The notes under the pieces were generated by a model. It saw nothing but the letters and a program-made list of their open reading frames with translations. It searched no databases and had not been told where the DNA came from. DNA of 64,000 bases from CAVSWT01 sp963782985 (GTDB taxonomy: Bacteria > Bacteroidota > Ignavibacteria > Ignavibacteriales > Ignavibacteriaceae), in contig CAWALU010000007.1 in assembly GCA_963782985.1 (NCBI GenBank), forward strand, positions 178,745 through 242,744, in the 5' to 3' direction. Numbering within the stretch: position 1 is the stretch's first letter; every line of letters starts with the position of its first letter. Of the stretch, positions 12,313 to 21,781 are shown piece after piece. Made by a program: the position numbers and the translations under genes.

Positions 12313-13167
12313 GTGAATCAACTACTCGGCGCTCATACTTCAATTCAAGGGGGAGTATCAAAAGCGGTGGATCTTGCGGACAGCCTCGGCTTTACCGCCA
12401 TGCAAATCTTCAGCAAAAATAATAATAGATGGCAAGCTAAACCTTTCGATGAGGAAGAAATTAAAAGCTTCAAATCAAAAATAAAAAAATCTAAGATAGA
12501 GTTTGTCGTAGTTCATGATTCTTACCTAATTAATCTTTGTTCACAAAATAATGAACTTCTACAAAAATCACGCGAAGCATTTTTAGATGAACTTGTAAGA
12601 TGCGAACTGCTCGGCATTAAATATTTAAATTTTCATCCCGGCGCTCACGGCGGAGCGGGCGAAGATGAGGGAATAAAACTAATTGCAGAAAGCTTAAATC
12701 ATGTTCACAGTAAAACTCAAGATATAAATGTAAGCAGTATGCTTGAAGTTACCGCCGGACAAGGCACGGCAATCGGTTATAAGTTTGAGCATCTAAGAAA
12801 AATTATTGATTTGGTCGAAGAGAAAGAACGTTTGTCCGTCTGCATAGATACCGCACATATTTTTGCGGCGGGATATGAATTACGTACAAGCAAAGGTTAT
12901 GAAAAAACTATAAAAGAATTTGATGACATTGTCGGGCTGGACCGACTAAAATGTTTTCACATGAACGACAGCAAAAAAGATTTGGGAACGCGGGTCGACA
13001 GACATGATTATATCGGCAGCGGATTTATTGGTCTTGAAGGTTTTAGAAATATTATGAATGATAAACGGTTAAAACATATTCCCAAAATTTTAGAGACGCC
13101 CAAAGGAAAAGAACACTTGGAAGATGTGGAGAATATTAAAGTTTTAAAGAGTTTGATTGGAAAATAA
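12313..13167 (+). CDS. nfo: Deoxyribonuclease IV (AP endonuclease)
   Basis: A 284-residue Zn-dependent AP endonuclease of base excision repair. The start GAHTSIQGG and the metal-site motifs are present in order: NFHPGAHGG, LEVTAGQG, CIDTAHIFAAGYE, FHMNDSK and DRHDYIGSG, supplying the His/Glu/Asp ligands of the tri-zinc TIM barrel. Length is normal. Translation starts at GTG 12313, with AAAGGA a few bases upstream. The gene begins about 20 bp after the 130-bp repeat element, which therefore occupies its promoter region. Confidence 0.95.
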   Translation: MNQLLGAHTSIQGGVSKAVDLADSLGFTAMQIFSKNNNRWQAKPFDEEEIKSFKSKIKKSKIEFVVVHDSYLINLCSQNNELLQKSREAFLDELVRCELLGIKYLNFHPGAHGGAGEDEGIKLIAESLNHVHSKTQDINVSSMLEVTAGQGTAIGYKFEHLRKIIDLVEEKERLSVCIDTAHIFAAGYELRTSKGYEKTIKEFDDIVGLDRLKCFHMNDSKKDLGTRVDRHDYIGSGFIGLEGFRNIMNDKRLKHIPKILETPKGKEHLEDVENIKVLKSLIGK

Positions 13168-13170
13168 TTC

Positions 13171-13220
13171 AGCCACGAATTGCACTAATTTCACGAAAAA
13201 ATTAGGGTAATTCGTATCCA
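13171..13220 (-). repeat. Dispersed 'TCGTGAAATT' repeat, copy 2
   Basis: On the minus strand it reads TTTTCGTGAAATTAGTGC followed by AATTCGTGGC. It is related to copies at 10871 and 34831. It lies between the convergent ends of nfo and the DUF1460 gene; no ORF. Confidence 0.5.
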
Positions 13221-13236
13221 TTAGCAGCGAAATATT

Positions 13237-14082
13237 TTAAGGCTCAACCGCTCTTAAAACAATTATGCCTGTGTGCTTTTTAATTTTTGATAGATATTCC
13301 GGCAGAGGATTTTCTGAAATTTGCACTTTTGATCCAACTAACGGCGCATGTAAAAAATGAATTCTTCCATCATCCAATTTAACAGCTATACCAACGTGTC
13401 CGATATCCAATCCTTTAACGTTTGTAGTGATAGCAATTAAATCTCCATTTTTAATTTTATTTTCTACGTCGGCAACTTTTTCTTTGGGGATGAAATAATA
13501 ATCTCTTTTATTAATTGCTTCTTCTTGTTTTTTTATGATAGGAACAAAGCCAGGGTTATTTTTTAACTGCGAATAATATTGCGGATTTTCAGACATAAAT
13601 CTTACATCGAATTTTATTTTTTCTCCGCCAATTGATTTTGTTACATTCTCAACAATTCCTTTTCTGGTATTCGCAAATATCCAATCAGAAAAGTAATGCA
13701 GCCGCGAAGGATATTCATCAATCTTTCCATCCCTATATCTTACTTTTTCTAATTCGGATTGATAATCTTCGAATAATGTTTTTCCTTCTTTAATTAACCG
13801 CGAAAACACCAAAGCATTTTCTAAAAATGTTGTGCAATCCAGTCCGCTCAAATTAATAACAAGCTGCTCAGTATCAGCTACTTCCAAAGCGCTTGCAATA
13901 TAATCAGTTCCCAAAAAACTTTTTCCTATTTCAGCAATAACATCTCCAATAGGTTTAGCGGAAAGACTTTTATCAACCGCTAATTGGAATTTAGATTTAC
14001 AAACTTCAACATCTTTATCGGAATAAATTTGCGCATTTAAAAATGATGATACTATAAAAATGATTAGAACTATTTTTTTCAT
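13237..14082 (-). CDS. Secreted DUF1460 amidase-like protein (NlpC/P60 fold)
   Basis: A 281-residue exported protein when started at ATG 14082, which gives a clean signal peptide ending in FLNAQ. A longer frame opening at 14163 would overlap dnaB by 47 bp and place 27 residues before the signal, so I reject it. DUF1460 hallmarks are visible: LSGLDCTTFLENALVF with the likely catalytic Cys, and GHVGIAV with the His. The domain is related to N-acetylmuramoyl-L-alanine amidase and NlpC/P60 hydrolases, so peptidoglycan cleavage is likely. It lies 34 bp after dnaB, co-directional. Confidence 0.85.
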   Translation of the reverse strand: MKKIVLIIFIVSSFLNAQIYSDKDVEVCKSKFQLAVDKSLSAKPIGDVIAEIGKSFLGTDYIASALEVADTEQLVINLSGLDCTTFLENALVFSRLIKEGKTLFEDYQSELEKVRYRDGKIDEYPSRLHYFSDWIFANTRKGIVENVTKSIGGEKIKFDVRFMSENPQYYSQLKNNPGFVPIIKKQEEAINKRDYYFIPKEKVADVENKIKNGDLIAITTNVKGLDIGHVGIAVKLDDGRIHFLHAPLVGSKVQISENPLPEYLSKIKKHTGIIVLRAVEP

Positions 14083-14116
14083 AATTAATATTTTTTTGAA
14101 TTTTGAATTTTGACCT

Positions 14117-15547
14117 TTAAATAATATCCTCACCGCCAACATTCGCCGAAGAATACTCTTCAATCTGTCTTGCGTGAGCTAAATTTTCAAACCTTGCATA
14201 ATCTTTTATGAAAGCTAAGCGAATAGTTCCAGTTGGTCCGTTTCTCTGCTTGCCGATAATCACTTCGGCGACACCCTCATTTGAATCTCCATTTTCATTT
14301 TTCATTATGCCATAATATTCCGGACGGTTTAGAAAAATCACTACGTCGGCATCCTGTTCAATCGAACCTGACTCGCGCAAATCAGAAAGCTGGGGACGCT
14401 TATCTGTCCTTGTTTCAACCGCTCTATTCAACTGCGCTAAAGCAACCACGGGAATATTTAATTCTTTTGCCAATGATTTTAAAGAGCGCGAAATATGTGA
14501 AATTTCTCTTTCACGACTTTCAGAATTTGACGGTCCTTGCATAAGTTGAAGATAATCAATTATAATCATTCCTACATCATGTTCGGATTTAAGTCGTCTT
14601 GCTTTGGCGCGAATTTCCAAAACAGTCTGCGCCGGCGTATCATCGACAAACAAAGGCGCCTCAATAAGTTTGTGCGCATTCTTGCTAAGCTTCACTCCTT
14701 CTTCATTCGGAAGTTTCCCGGTTCTAACGAGATGAGCATTTAATTTGCCTTCGGCGCAGAGCAAACGAATTACCAATTGCATGGTGGACATTTCTAAACT
14801 GAAAATTCCAATAGGAACTTTATGATCGATTGAAGCATTGCGGGCAAGAGAAAGCGCGAGCGCCGTTTTCCCCATGCTTGGCCTGGCGGCAATAATAATT
14901 AAATCAGATTTTTGAAAACCGCCCAATATGTCATCCAATTCATAAAAACCGGTAGGGACAGAAAACTTTTTGGTAGTGTTAGAATGAATCGCTTCAATAT
15001 ATTCCAACGCATCACGTACAGCGCGATCCATTCCCTGATAAGATTTTTTTAAATGAGATTCGGTGATTTCAAAAATTTTACTTTCCGCAATATCCAAAAG
15101 ATCGAATGCATCTTCGGTTCCTTCATAAGCGGTGCGGGCAATTTCATGTGCGCTGGAAATTAAGCCGCGTAAAATTTCTTTTTCCAAAATGATTTTGGCG
15201 TGATATTCAATGTTAGCAGCAGAGGTAATATTTTGAGAAAGCTTGCTTAGATAAACTGCCCCCCCCGCCGCATCAGTCTGTTCCCTCTTTTTTAATTCTT
15301 CGTAAACAGTAACCGTGTCAATCGGCTCGCCCGAATCGAATAAATGAATCATTGCATCAAAAATTAGCTGATGTTCTTTTAGATAAAAGCTTTCAGTTTT
15401 TAAAAGTTCTATCGCTTTTGGGACGGCTTCTTTTTCAATTATCATTGCGCCCAGCACCGAGGCTTCTATCTCCGGCGCTGAAGGAGGTTTAACATCCGCG
15501 GGAATTATTTTGTTAAGATTAGTATTTGCTTTTTTTGGTCTTGCCAT
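14117..15547 (-). CDS. dnaB: Replicative DNA helicase DnaB
   Basis: A 476-residue hexameric helicase that unwinds DNA at the replication fork. The N-terminal domain (about 22-130) starts with PPSAPEIEASVLGAM; the RecA-like domain has Walker A ARPSMGKTAL (221-230), Walker B MIIIDYLQLMQG and the C-terminal DLRESGSIEQDADVV motif. No intein is present at the usual Walker A site. A hairpin just upstream may end transcripts from udg. The DUF1460 gene follows closely. Confidence 0.97.
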   Translation of the reverse strand: MARPKKANTNLNKIIPADVKPPSAPEIEASVLGAMIIEKEAVPKAIELLKTESFYLKEHQLIFDAMIHLFDSGEPIDTVTVYEELKKREQTDAAGGAVYLSKLSQNITSAANIEYHAKIILEKEILRGLISSAHEIARTAYEGTEDAFDLLDIAESKIFEITESHLKKSYQGMDRAVRDALEYIEAIHSNTTKKFSVPTGFYELDDILGGFQKSDLIIIAARPSMGKTALALSLARNASIDHKVPIGIFSLEMSTMQLVIRLLCAEGKLNAHLVRTGKLPNEEGVKLSKNAHKLIEAPLFVDDTPAQTVLEIRAKARRLKSEHDVGMIIIDYLQLMQGPSNSESREREISHISRSLKSLAKELNIPVVALAQLNRAVETRTDKRPQLSDLRESGSIEQDADVVIFLNRPEYYGIMKNENGDSNEGVAEVIIGKQRNGPTGTIRLAFIKDYARFENLAHARQIEEYSSANVGGEDII

Positions 15548-15550
15548 GGA

Positions 15551-15574
15551 TAAAAATCCCCGAAAGAATCGGGG
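15551..15574 (-). terminator. Possible terminator between udg and dnaB
   Basis: CCCCGA (15558-15563) and TCGGGG (15569-15574) form a six-bp GC-rich stem with a five-base loop. On the minus strand it is followed by ATTTTTA, then dnaB 5 bp further. It lies in the dnaB leader, so it could also act as an attenuator or work on the plus strand. Confidence 0.4.
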
Positions 15575-15725
15575 TAAGTTTTTTGAAAATCTATTTTAAT
15601 TGCAAATGGAAAATAAAAAATTATAGTATAAAAAGAAGGGAATATGTTTTAAATTATTATTTGCAAGTTGAATTTATAATTCAATTTAAAAGTCTTTCCC
15701 TCGGAGTATTTAGGGAGGCTTTTTT

Positions 15726-16460
15726 TTATTTCATCTCATCATACAATTTTCTAAATGCCTGCACATCTTCCCAGGCAGGTCTTTTCCAGTTTGGATTTCG
15801 CAGCAGCGCGGCGGGATGATATGTAACCATAACCTTGGCGCCTTCAAAATTAAAAACTTGTCCGCGCATTTTTGTCAGCGATTCTTTTTTTTTCAAAACT
15901 CCCTGCGCCGCCGTTAATCCCAAACATAAAATTAGTTTTGGTTTAATTAATTCTATTTGTTTTTTTAAATAAGGAAGGCAAGCATCCATTTCATCAGTGT
16001 TGGGCGTTCTGTTTGCCGGGGGACGACTTTTTACAACATTGGCAATGTAAACTTCTTCGCGTGAAAAATTTATTGCTTTTAAAATATCCGTTAATAGCTG
16101 TCCGGCTCTACCAACAAAAGGTTCGCCTTGTTTATCCTCTTCTGCGCCAGGACCTTCGCCCACAAGCATAACTTCGGCATTTGGATTTCCTTTGCCAAAA
16201 ACAAATTTATTTCTATTTAAATGAAGGGGACATTTAGCGCAGTTATTTATCATACCTTCAAGCTGCTCTAAAGTTTTAGCCGACCGCCAATCTTCATTAA
16301 ATAAATTCTCTGCAGGCGCCTCAACATTCCCGTTTGCTTTAGGTTCCTTAATCACTTTAGTTTTTCTATTCAAGATATTCTCTTCAAATAATTCATCGCC
16401 AAAAATTTCTTTTTGATCTATTAATGATTGAATGATTTTATTTTTTAAGGATGTATCCAT
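15726..16460 (-). CDS. Uracil-DNA glycosylase, family 4 (Fe-S type)
   Basis: A 244-residue base-excision-repair enzyme removing uracil from DNA. The four cluster cysteines are in the family 4 pattern: Cys74-x2-Cys77 and Cys161-x17-Cys179. The catalytic motif GEGPGAEEDKQGEPFVG (about 101-117) and the C-terminal HPAALLRNP motif are intact. The first 60 residues are a variable Lys/Glu-rich extension. The gene runs toward dnaB with a gap of about 180 bp. Confidence 0.93.
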   Translation of the reverse strand: MDTSLKNKIIQSLIDQKEIFGDELFEENILNRKTKVIKEPKANGNVEAPAENLFNEDWRSAKTLEQLEGMINNCAKCPLHLNRNKFVFGKGNPNAEVMLVGEGPGAEEDKQGEPFVGRAGQLLTDILKAINFSREEVYIANVVKSRPPANRTPNTDEMDACLPYLKKQIELIKPKLILCLGLTAAQGVLKKKESLTKMRGQVFNFEGAKVMVTYHPAALLRNPNWKRPAWEDVQAFRKLYDEMK

Positions 16461-16483
16461 ACATATTTAATTGTTGGCAAAAA

Positions 16484-16508
16484 AGACGCTTCACCGAAGC
16501 GTCTCTAC
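16484..16508 (-). repeat. GTAGAGACG-type palindrome overlapping the coaBC stop
   Basis: AGACGCTTC-ACC-GAAGCGTCT followed by CTAC. It matches the palindrome at 12269-12293 except for a paired change on both arms (CC/GG there, TC/GA here), so the stem is preserved. Its CTAC end supplies the TAG stop codon of coaBC on the minus strand. Confidence 0.7.
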
Positions 16509-17714
16509 AATTTGATTATTTCAGATAGAATTTTATTTGCTGCCTGAAATTTGCTTTGAAGCGGGAAATTAATCTTCTTTCCATTTTTATGGATCACTGT
16601 AATTTTATTAGTGTCAAATTCAAAACCGCTCTGTTTATCTTTTAATGAATTCAGCACAATCATATCTAAGTTTTTATCTTTGATTTTTTTCTGCGCGTTC
16701 TTTAATTCGTTATCCGTTTCAAGGGCAAACCCAATTATCTTTTGATCTTTTTTCTTTTAAAGAAGAAAGAATGTCGTTTGTAAATTCCAATTCAATCTTA
16801 TTAAAATCTGAATCTTTTTTTATTTTTTGTGAAGATCCTTTTTTCGGCTTAAAATCAGCTACGGCAGCCGACATAATTAAAAAATCATTTTTAGATAATT
16901 CTTTATCGACAGCTTTTTTCATTTCAGCGGCTGAACGAATTTTAATTTTATTTATTTCAGGATAAGAATTTTCAATTGAGGGTCCGGAGATTAAGGTTAC
17001 ATCAGCGCCGCGCAAGTAAGCTGCTTTTGCAATTTCATTTCCCATTTTTCCTGAAGATCGGTTTCCAATAAAACGCACGGGATCAATATCTTCATAAGTA
17101 GGCCCGGCGGTTATTAATATTTTCTTACCGAGTAAGTCATTTTGATATTCGCTTAAAATAATTTCGGCAGCATCAACAATTTTATTTATCTCCGGCATTC
17201 TGCCGCGCCCTATTAGTCCGCTTGCAAGCTCCCCCTTTTCAGCATCTAAAATAAAATAGCCATAAGTTTTTAACTTCTTAAAATTTTCCTGAGTAATTTT
17301 ATTTTCATACATATCAACGTCCGCTGCGGGTGAGATTAATAACGGAGAGCGCAAAGCTGAAACTAATGTTGTCAGCGCATTATCAGCAAAACCGTGAGCA
17401 ATTTTTGCGGCAGTGTTTATTGTGCAGGGAGCAATTATCATCAAATCAGACCAAAGCGCATAATCAATATGCCAGGTGGAAAGATCAGTTCCATTTTTTT
17501 GCGAAGCGGGAAATGTATTTACAATTACTTTATTTTTTGAAAGTGAAGAAAGAGTTAGCGGAGTGATGAACTCCCCCGCTGAAGGAGTAATAACAACTTT
17601 AACTTCAGCATTACGTTTAATTAATTCGCGGATTAGTAAAGCAGATTTATATGCGGCAATACATCCTGTAACTCCCACAATAATTTTTTTACCTGATAAA
17701 ATATCCTTCTGCAT
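16505..17714 (-). CDS. coaBC: CoaBC: PPC decarboxylase / PPC synthetase, frameshifted
   Basis: Bifunctional coenzyme A enzyme. The N-terminal CoaC flavoprotein half has GVTGCIAAYKS and the active His in WHIDYALWSD; the CoaB half has ITAGPTYEDIDPVRFIGNRS and the AAVADFKPK lysine motif. The frame stops early at 16719 after LKEKRSKDNWVCP. Dropping one A from the six-A run (complement of 16748-16753) restores EKDQKIIGFALETDNE and about 75 further residues ending ...SEIIKL with TAG at 16505-16507. CoA synthesis is essential and the gene is otherwise intact, so a consensus error or slippage is likelier than decay. Downstream of rpoZ, same strand. Confidence 0.88.
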
Positions 17715-17842
17715 TTAAAACTTCCATTCTATAAGTAAGAATGATACGAGCTATTTTGATTTAAAAAATATGTGCTGAACTTGAAGCAATTATAAATATA
17801 ATTGCAACAACCTCAGCACATCAAAAGCAACAAAATAAAAAA

Positions 17843-18133
17843 TTACTTTTTAAATTTATATTTTATTTCGCCTTCAAGTAATTCATTCAAAGCTTGAATG
17901 TGGGGTTTCTCTCTTTTTTCAAAATCCAAAGATATTTTTAGCTGCGCGGGATTTTCAATATCCTCAGCTTCCTCATCCGTTGTGCTTGTTGGTATAGTGC
18001 TGATTAAAGCATTGTATTCAATTTTGTTATCATCATTAATTTGACGACCGCGTTTTGCAGCGACAATAATTCCTTCGTAAATATTTGCGGCATGTTCGTC
18101 AACTTTTCTTAAATCGATGGGGGTTATTTCCAC
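17843..18133 (-). CDS. rpoZ: RNA polymerase omega subunit
   Basis: A 96-residue omega-family protein. The segment VDEHAANIYEGIIVAAKRGRQIND matches the omega fold core (Asn/Ala-Arg/Gly region); it is followed by an acidic linker and a C-terminal EKPHIQALNELLEG as in Bacteroidota members. It starts at GTG 18133 with AGGAG 7 nt upstream. Its place between gmk (20 bp upstream) and coaBC is the conserved bacterial order. Confidence 0.9.
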   Translation of the reverse strand: MEITPIDLRKVDEHAANIYEGIIVAAKRGRQINDDNKIEYNALISTIPTSTTDEEAEDIENPAQLKISLDFEKREKPHIQALNELLEGEIKYKFKK

Positions 18134-18153
18134 TTTTTACTCCTAATAGAAAT

Positions 18154-18729
18154 TTACTTATTTAGTATTTTATTTATTAAAATTTTTGCTTGCTGCACTG
18201 CTTCTTCTAAATCATTATTGTGCACAAAATAATCAAATTTATCTTTAATACTCAATTCCATTTTTGCTCTCTCAATCCGTTTTTTCAAGTCATCTTCGCT
18301 TTCAGTGTTGCGGGCGGTAAGCCTTTTAATCAATTCTTCTTTGCTGGGCGGAACTATAAAGATTAAATGAGCGTCGTGATAATTTTTTTTTATGGCGAGG
18401 GCGCCGTTCACATCCAGCTCAAGTAAAACAGTTTTATTTTCATTCGTGTTAATATCAATAAAACTTTTTAGGGTGCCGTAATAATAATCATAAAATCTTT
18501 CCCATTCAGCAAACTCGTTATTTTTTATTTTGCTTTTGAATTCATCTTCAGAAATAAAAAAATATTCAATCCCGTCAGTTTCGTTATTTCTTTTTTTTCG
18601 GGTTGTTGCAGAAATTGAAAAAATAATTTCAGGATATTCTTTTAAAATTTTTTTAACAATTGTTGTTTTACCCGTACCGCTGGGGGCGGCGACAACAATT
18701 ATTTTTCCATTCTCTTTTTTCAAACTCAC
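18154..18729 (-). CDS. gmk: Guanylate kinase
   Basis: A 191-residue nucleotide kinase phosphorylating GMP to GDP. The P-loop VAAPSGTGKTTIVK (13-26) and the GMP-binding stretch ISATTRKKRNNETDGIEYFF are intact, as is the lid region LTARNTESEDDLKKR. The GTG start at 18729 overlaps the yicC stop (GTGA), indicating translational coupling. Confidence 0.96.
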   Translation of the reverse strand: MSLKKENGKIIVVAAPSGTGKTTIVKKILKEYPEIIFSISATTRKKRNNETDGIEYFFISEDEFKSKIKNNEFAEWERFYDYYYGTLKSFIDINTNENKTVLLELDVNGALAIKKNYHDAHLIFIVPPSKEELIKRLTARNTESEDDLKKRIERAKMELSIKDKFDYFVHNNDLEEAVQQAKILINKILNK

Positions 18730-19601
18730 TCAATGTTTTGAATTTGTTCTCGAATTTTTTCTATTTCTTCTTTTATAAAAACCGCATTATGAGTTATAAC
18801 CGTGGAAATTGATTTAGACGAAATTGTGTTTGCTTCACGGTTCATTTCCTGACAAAGGAAATTTAATTTTCTTCCAGGCTCAGATTCTTTTTCGATGCTT
18901 TGCATAAAAAATTTTAAATGACTTTTAAGTCTAACGCACTCTTCCGTAATTTCAGATTTCTCGGCAATTACAGCCAGTTCTAATTCCAGTCTATCGTTGT
19001 AGGGGGAAATATCTTCAACTAAGATTTTAATTTTTTCTTTAAGTTTTCCAAAATATTCTTCAACGCTTTTAGATGATTCATTTTCAATTAAAGCCAGCTT
19101 CTCTTCAATAATTTTTATTCGTTTTGATAAATCTTTCGCTAATTCTTTCCCCTCGTTTTTTTTCATTTCATTTAATTGAAGAAGCGCTTCATCCAAAGAG
19201 CTTTTTATAACTTTAATTTCTTCTTCGCTAATACTGTTATCATTTAAAGAAAAAATTTCTTTATTATTTAATAAATGCTCAAGCTTAATTTTCTCGGTAA
19301 TGTTAGCCGCTTTTTTTAATTCTTTAATTAACGATAAGTAGCTTTTTAATTTTTCTTTATCAATCATGCTTGAACTGTCGTCGGATCCAATTGAGTTTAA
19401 TTGAATTGAAACATTCAGCTTGCCTCTGCCAACTTTTGATTTTATAAATTCGCGGATTTCATATTCTTTATTCATCAATGAAGATGGGGTGCGCAGGTAA
19501 ATTTCAAGAAATCGGCTGTTGATGCTTTTTACTTCTACATCAACGGAAAGATTTTTGTTTTTGGCAAAACCTTTTCCGTAGCCGGTCATACTATAAATCA
19601 T
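18726..19601 (-). CDS. YicC/YloC family endoribonuclease
   Basis: A 291-residue protein with the YicC N-terminal signature MTGYGKG and the SINSRFLEI motif, a long charged central helix region, and the C-terminal DUF1732 block ending in FLCQEMNREANTISSKS. The family has been shown to act as an endoribonuclease; its natural targets are poorly known. First gene of the yicC-gmk-rpoZ-coaBC string. Length is normal. Confidence 0.9.
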   Translation of the reverse strand: MIYSMTGYGKGFAKNKNLSVDVEVKSINSRFLEIYLRTPSSLMNKEYEIREFIKSKVGRGKLNVSIQLNSIGSDDSSSMIDKEKLKSYLSLIKELKKAANITEKIKLEHLLNNKEIFSLNDNSISEEEIKVIKSSLDEALLQLNEMKKNEGKELAKDLSKRIKIIEEKLALIENESSKSVEEYFGKLKEKIKILVEDISPYNDRLELELAVIAEKSEITEECVRLKSHLKFFMQSIEKESEPGRKLNFLCQEMNREANTISSKSISTVITHNAVFIKEEIEKIREQIQNIE

Positions 19602-19691
19602 ATATTCCTATAAAAAAAAGAGAGGTAAAAATAATCAATTTAAGCCTGGTAATCAAAATAAATTCACGCGGAAGCATTGTTGCAAAAGCCG

Positions 19692-21695
19692 TTAAAAAGC
19701 TTCGCCAATTCCAAAATGAAATTGAAAATTATGCAAAACCCTTTTATCCCAGGTGTTCCATAAATATTCTTTATTATCAGGATCGTAAAACTTTAATCCG
19801 GCGTCAATTCTAAAAGGCGCAATATCAGTATAGTATCGCAGACCAAAACCGATAGCCTGCGCGATCTCATCAAAACGAAATTGCTGGTAACCAAGCCAGG
19901 TATTGCCGGCGTCAAAAAATAAAGCTACGCCAAAACTTTTAAGAAATCTGTACCTGTATTCTACGGAAGATTCTAAAAGAAAAGTGCCGCCTTTATCTTT
20001 TAAGCCTTCAACATTTTTATTTTCTTTTGGAATAAGTTGATTTGAAGCCCATCCTCGAATCGAGTTACTTCCGCCTGCGTAGAAAGTTCTGTTAATAGGA
20101 ATATCCGAGTAACTTCCTTTATAGGTTTGAAGATGACCTATTTTAAATTTTACGGCGGCAATATTATTTCTTTTTATATCGATAGCTTTATAATAGGAAG
20201 AGTTAAAAAGTATTTTGTAGAATAATGCATTATCAAAATCTTTACTTAATATTTTTTTAATAAGAAAAGGAATATTATTTGCCGCTTCAATTTGAAAAGA
20301 CAAGTTGTAGCCGTGCGTTGGAAACAGAATATTATCTACAGCGGTCTTCCCAAAATCAGAACCGATAATCGAAATAAATTTAATTGAAATACTGTCATTT
20401 ACGGTTTTTCTATAATATTCATTAGTTTGCTCAATATTATAAAACGTACTTAAAAAATTAATATAAGTGTTGGTGGGCAGTTCAAAATCAAGAGTTATTT
20501 TCGAGCCGAAGTTAGTTACGTTGGTAGCGCTTCTTTTGTTAATAGTAGCATAATTTTCCCAAGTGGCAAAAATAGGCTTATCAAAAATAAAAGGCTGCTC
20601 AAGTATTATTCTTGAATCTAAATAGCCAAGCAGTGTAGTGTCTTTAAAAGAAAATTTTTGAAATAATGGGAAAAAATTAGCATTAAAAATATTCTGCACG
20701 CCGGCGGATGCGCGCACCGTGAGTTTTCGAGCTTCGCCAAAAAAATTTTTTCTAATGTATGAAGCGCCAAGTCCTAAATTAAAAGCCCGCTCCTGGTTAT
20801 TAACAATTATTTCGGGGGAAAGCTCGTTCAACAAACCAATATTTCCGTTAAGTTCAATTGAAACTTTTGTATCGCTCGTATCCGCAACGCCGGTTAAGGT
20901 TACGGAATTAAACAAATCTGTTCTAAATAATCTGCTTTGATTTCTTTTTATTTTTTGAAGATCATAATATTCCCCCGGCTGAATTTTTACAATATCGTGC
21001 AAAAGTCTGTCGCTTACTAAATTTGCGCCGGGACCATTTTTTTTGATGAGAACAGAATCGACAGTAAAAAAATTCCCGCTTGTAAAATACACGTCAAAAT
21101 CAGCGCGGTTACGTATTGTATCCTTAATAATAATTGTGCTGTCAAATCTCGCAAACATATAACCATTATTCTGCATCGCATTTACGGATTGTATCATCCT
21201 CTGGCTTAATACATCCTGCGAGTATCTATCGGTCGAATCGAATTTGAGATCCTCGATAATTTCGTTTTTAGGTTCGGGAGTAATATTTTCAATGCCGAAA
21301 GTTTCAGCGGTTCCGAAAAAAGAGGGAGAGTTTTCGGAGATTATATATTTTAGCGAAGCCTCATTATCTGCGGTGTCTATATTATAATTATAATTAATTT
21401 CTGCGGTGAAAAACCCATTTGCATTATAAAATTCTTTTAACGCTTCAACGTCAACTGGAATAAGGGTGGAATCAAAATAAACCGGCTCGCTGCCTAAGCT
21501 GCTAATAACAGAATTTAAAAATTTCCAAAACCACCAGGGCGTTTCTTTTGATTGAATAATAGACTCAAGCTGCGAAGAAGAGATTTCGCTATTACCTTCA
21601 AAAGTAATTGAAGTTAATTCATATTGCTTCACCTGTCCGAAAAGAAAAAACGGAAGAAAAAAAGAAAACAACAGAGTAGTTTTAATAAAACGCAT
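19692..21695 (-). CDS. Omp85/BamA-TamA family outer-membrane protein
   Basis: A 667-residue exported protein. Signal peptide 1-20 (ending FLFGQ), then two or three POTRA-like modules to about residue 270 (YELTSITFEGNSEISSSQLE is typical POTRA text; a later one carries KIQPGEYYDLQKIKRNQSRL), then a 16-strand surface-antigen barrel. The conserved RTFYAGGSNSIRGW motif of the L6 loop is present, and the chain ends in aromatic F. Fewer POTRAs than BamA (five) suggests a TamA-like or secondary assembly factor. Ends about 90 bp before yicC. Confidence 0.88.
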   Translation of the reverse strand: MRFIKTTLLFSFFLPFFLFGQVKQYELTSITFEGNSEISSSQLESIIQSKETPWWFWKFLNSVISSLGSEPVYFDSTLIPVDVEALKEFYNANGFFTAEINYNYNIDTADNEASLKYIISENSPSFFGTAETFGIENITPEPKNEIIEDLKFDSTDRYSQDVLSQRMIQSVNAMQNNGYMFARFDSTIIIKDTIRNRADFDVYFTSGNFFTVDSVLIKKNGPGANLVSDRLLHDIVKIQPGEYYDLQKIKRNQSRLFRTDLFNSVTLTGVADTSDTKVSIELNGNIGLLNELSPEIIVNNQERAFNLGLGASYIRKNFFGEARKLTVRASAGVQNIFNANFFPLFQKFSFKDTTLLGYLDSRIILEQPFIFDKPIFATWENYATINKRSATNVTNFGSKITLDFELPTNTYINFLSTFYNIEQTNEYYRKTVNDSISIKFISIIGSDFGKTAVDNILFPTHGYNLSFQIEAANNIPFLIKKILSKDFDNALFYKILFNSSYYKAIDIKRNNIAAVKFKIGHLQTYKGSYSDIPINRTFYAGGSNSIRGWASNQLIPKENKNVEGLKDKGGTFLLESSVEYRYRFLKSFGVALFFDAGNTWLGYQQFRFDEIAQAIGFGLRYYTDIAPFRIDAGLKFYDPDNKEYLWNTWDKRVLHNFQFHFGIGEAF

Positions 21696-21781
21696 TACAA
21701 AACTTTAGTAAACGAAATTTTAAAGTTGATGAATATTAATGGATGATTTTAAAATAGATTAAATATCAAATACAAATTAAA

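Noticed and set aside
14083..14163. Longer start for the DUF1460 gene
   Set aside because: It would overlap dnaB by 47 bp and put 27 charged residues before a clean signal peptide.
15691..15727. TCCCT/AGGGA hairpin followed by a T run on the plus strand
   Set aside because: No plus-strand gene lies upstream, and on the minus strand it lacks a T run.
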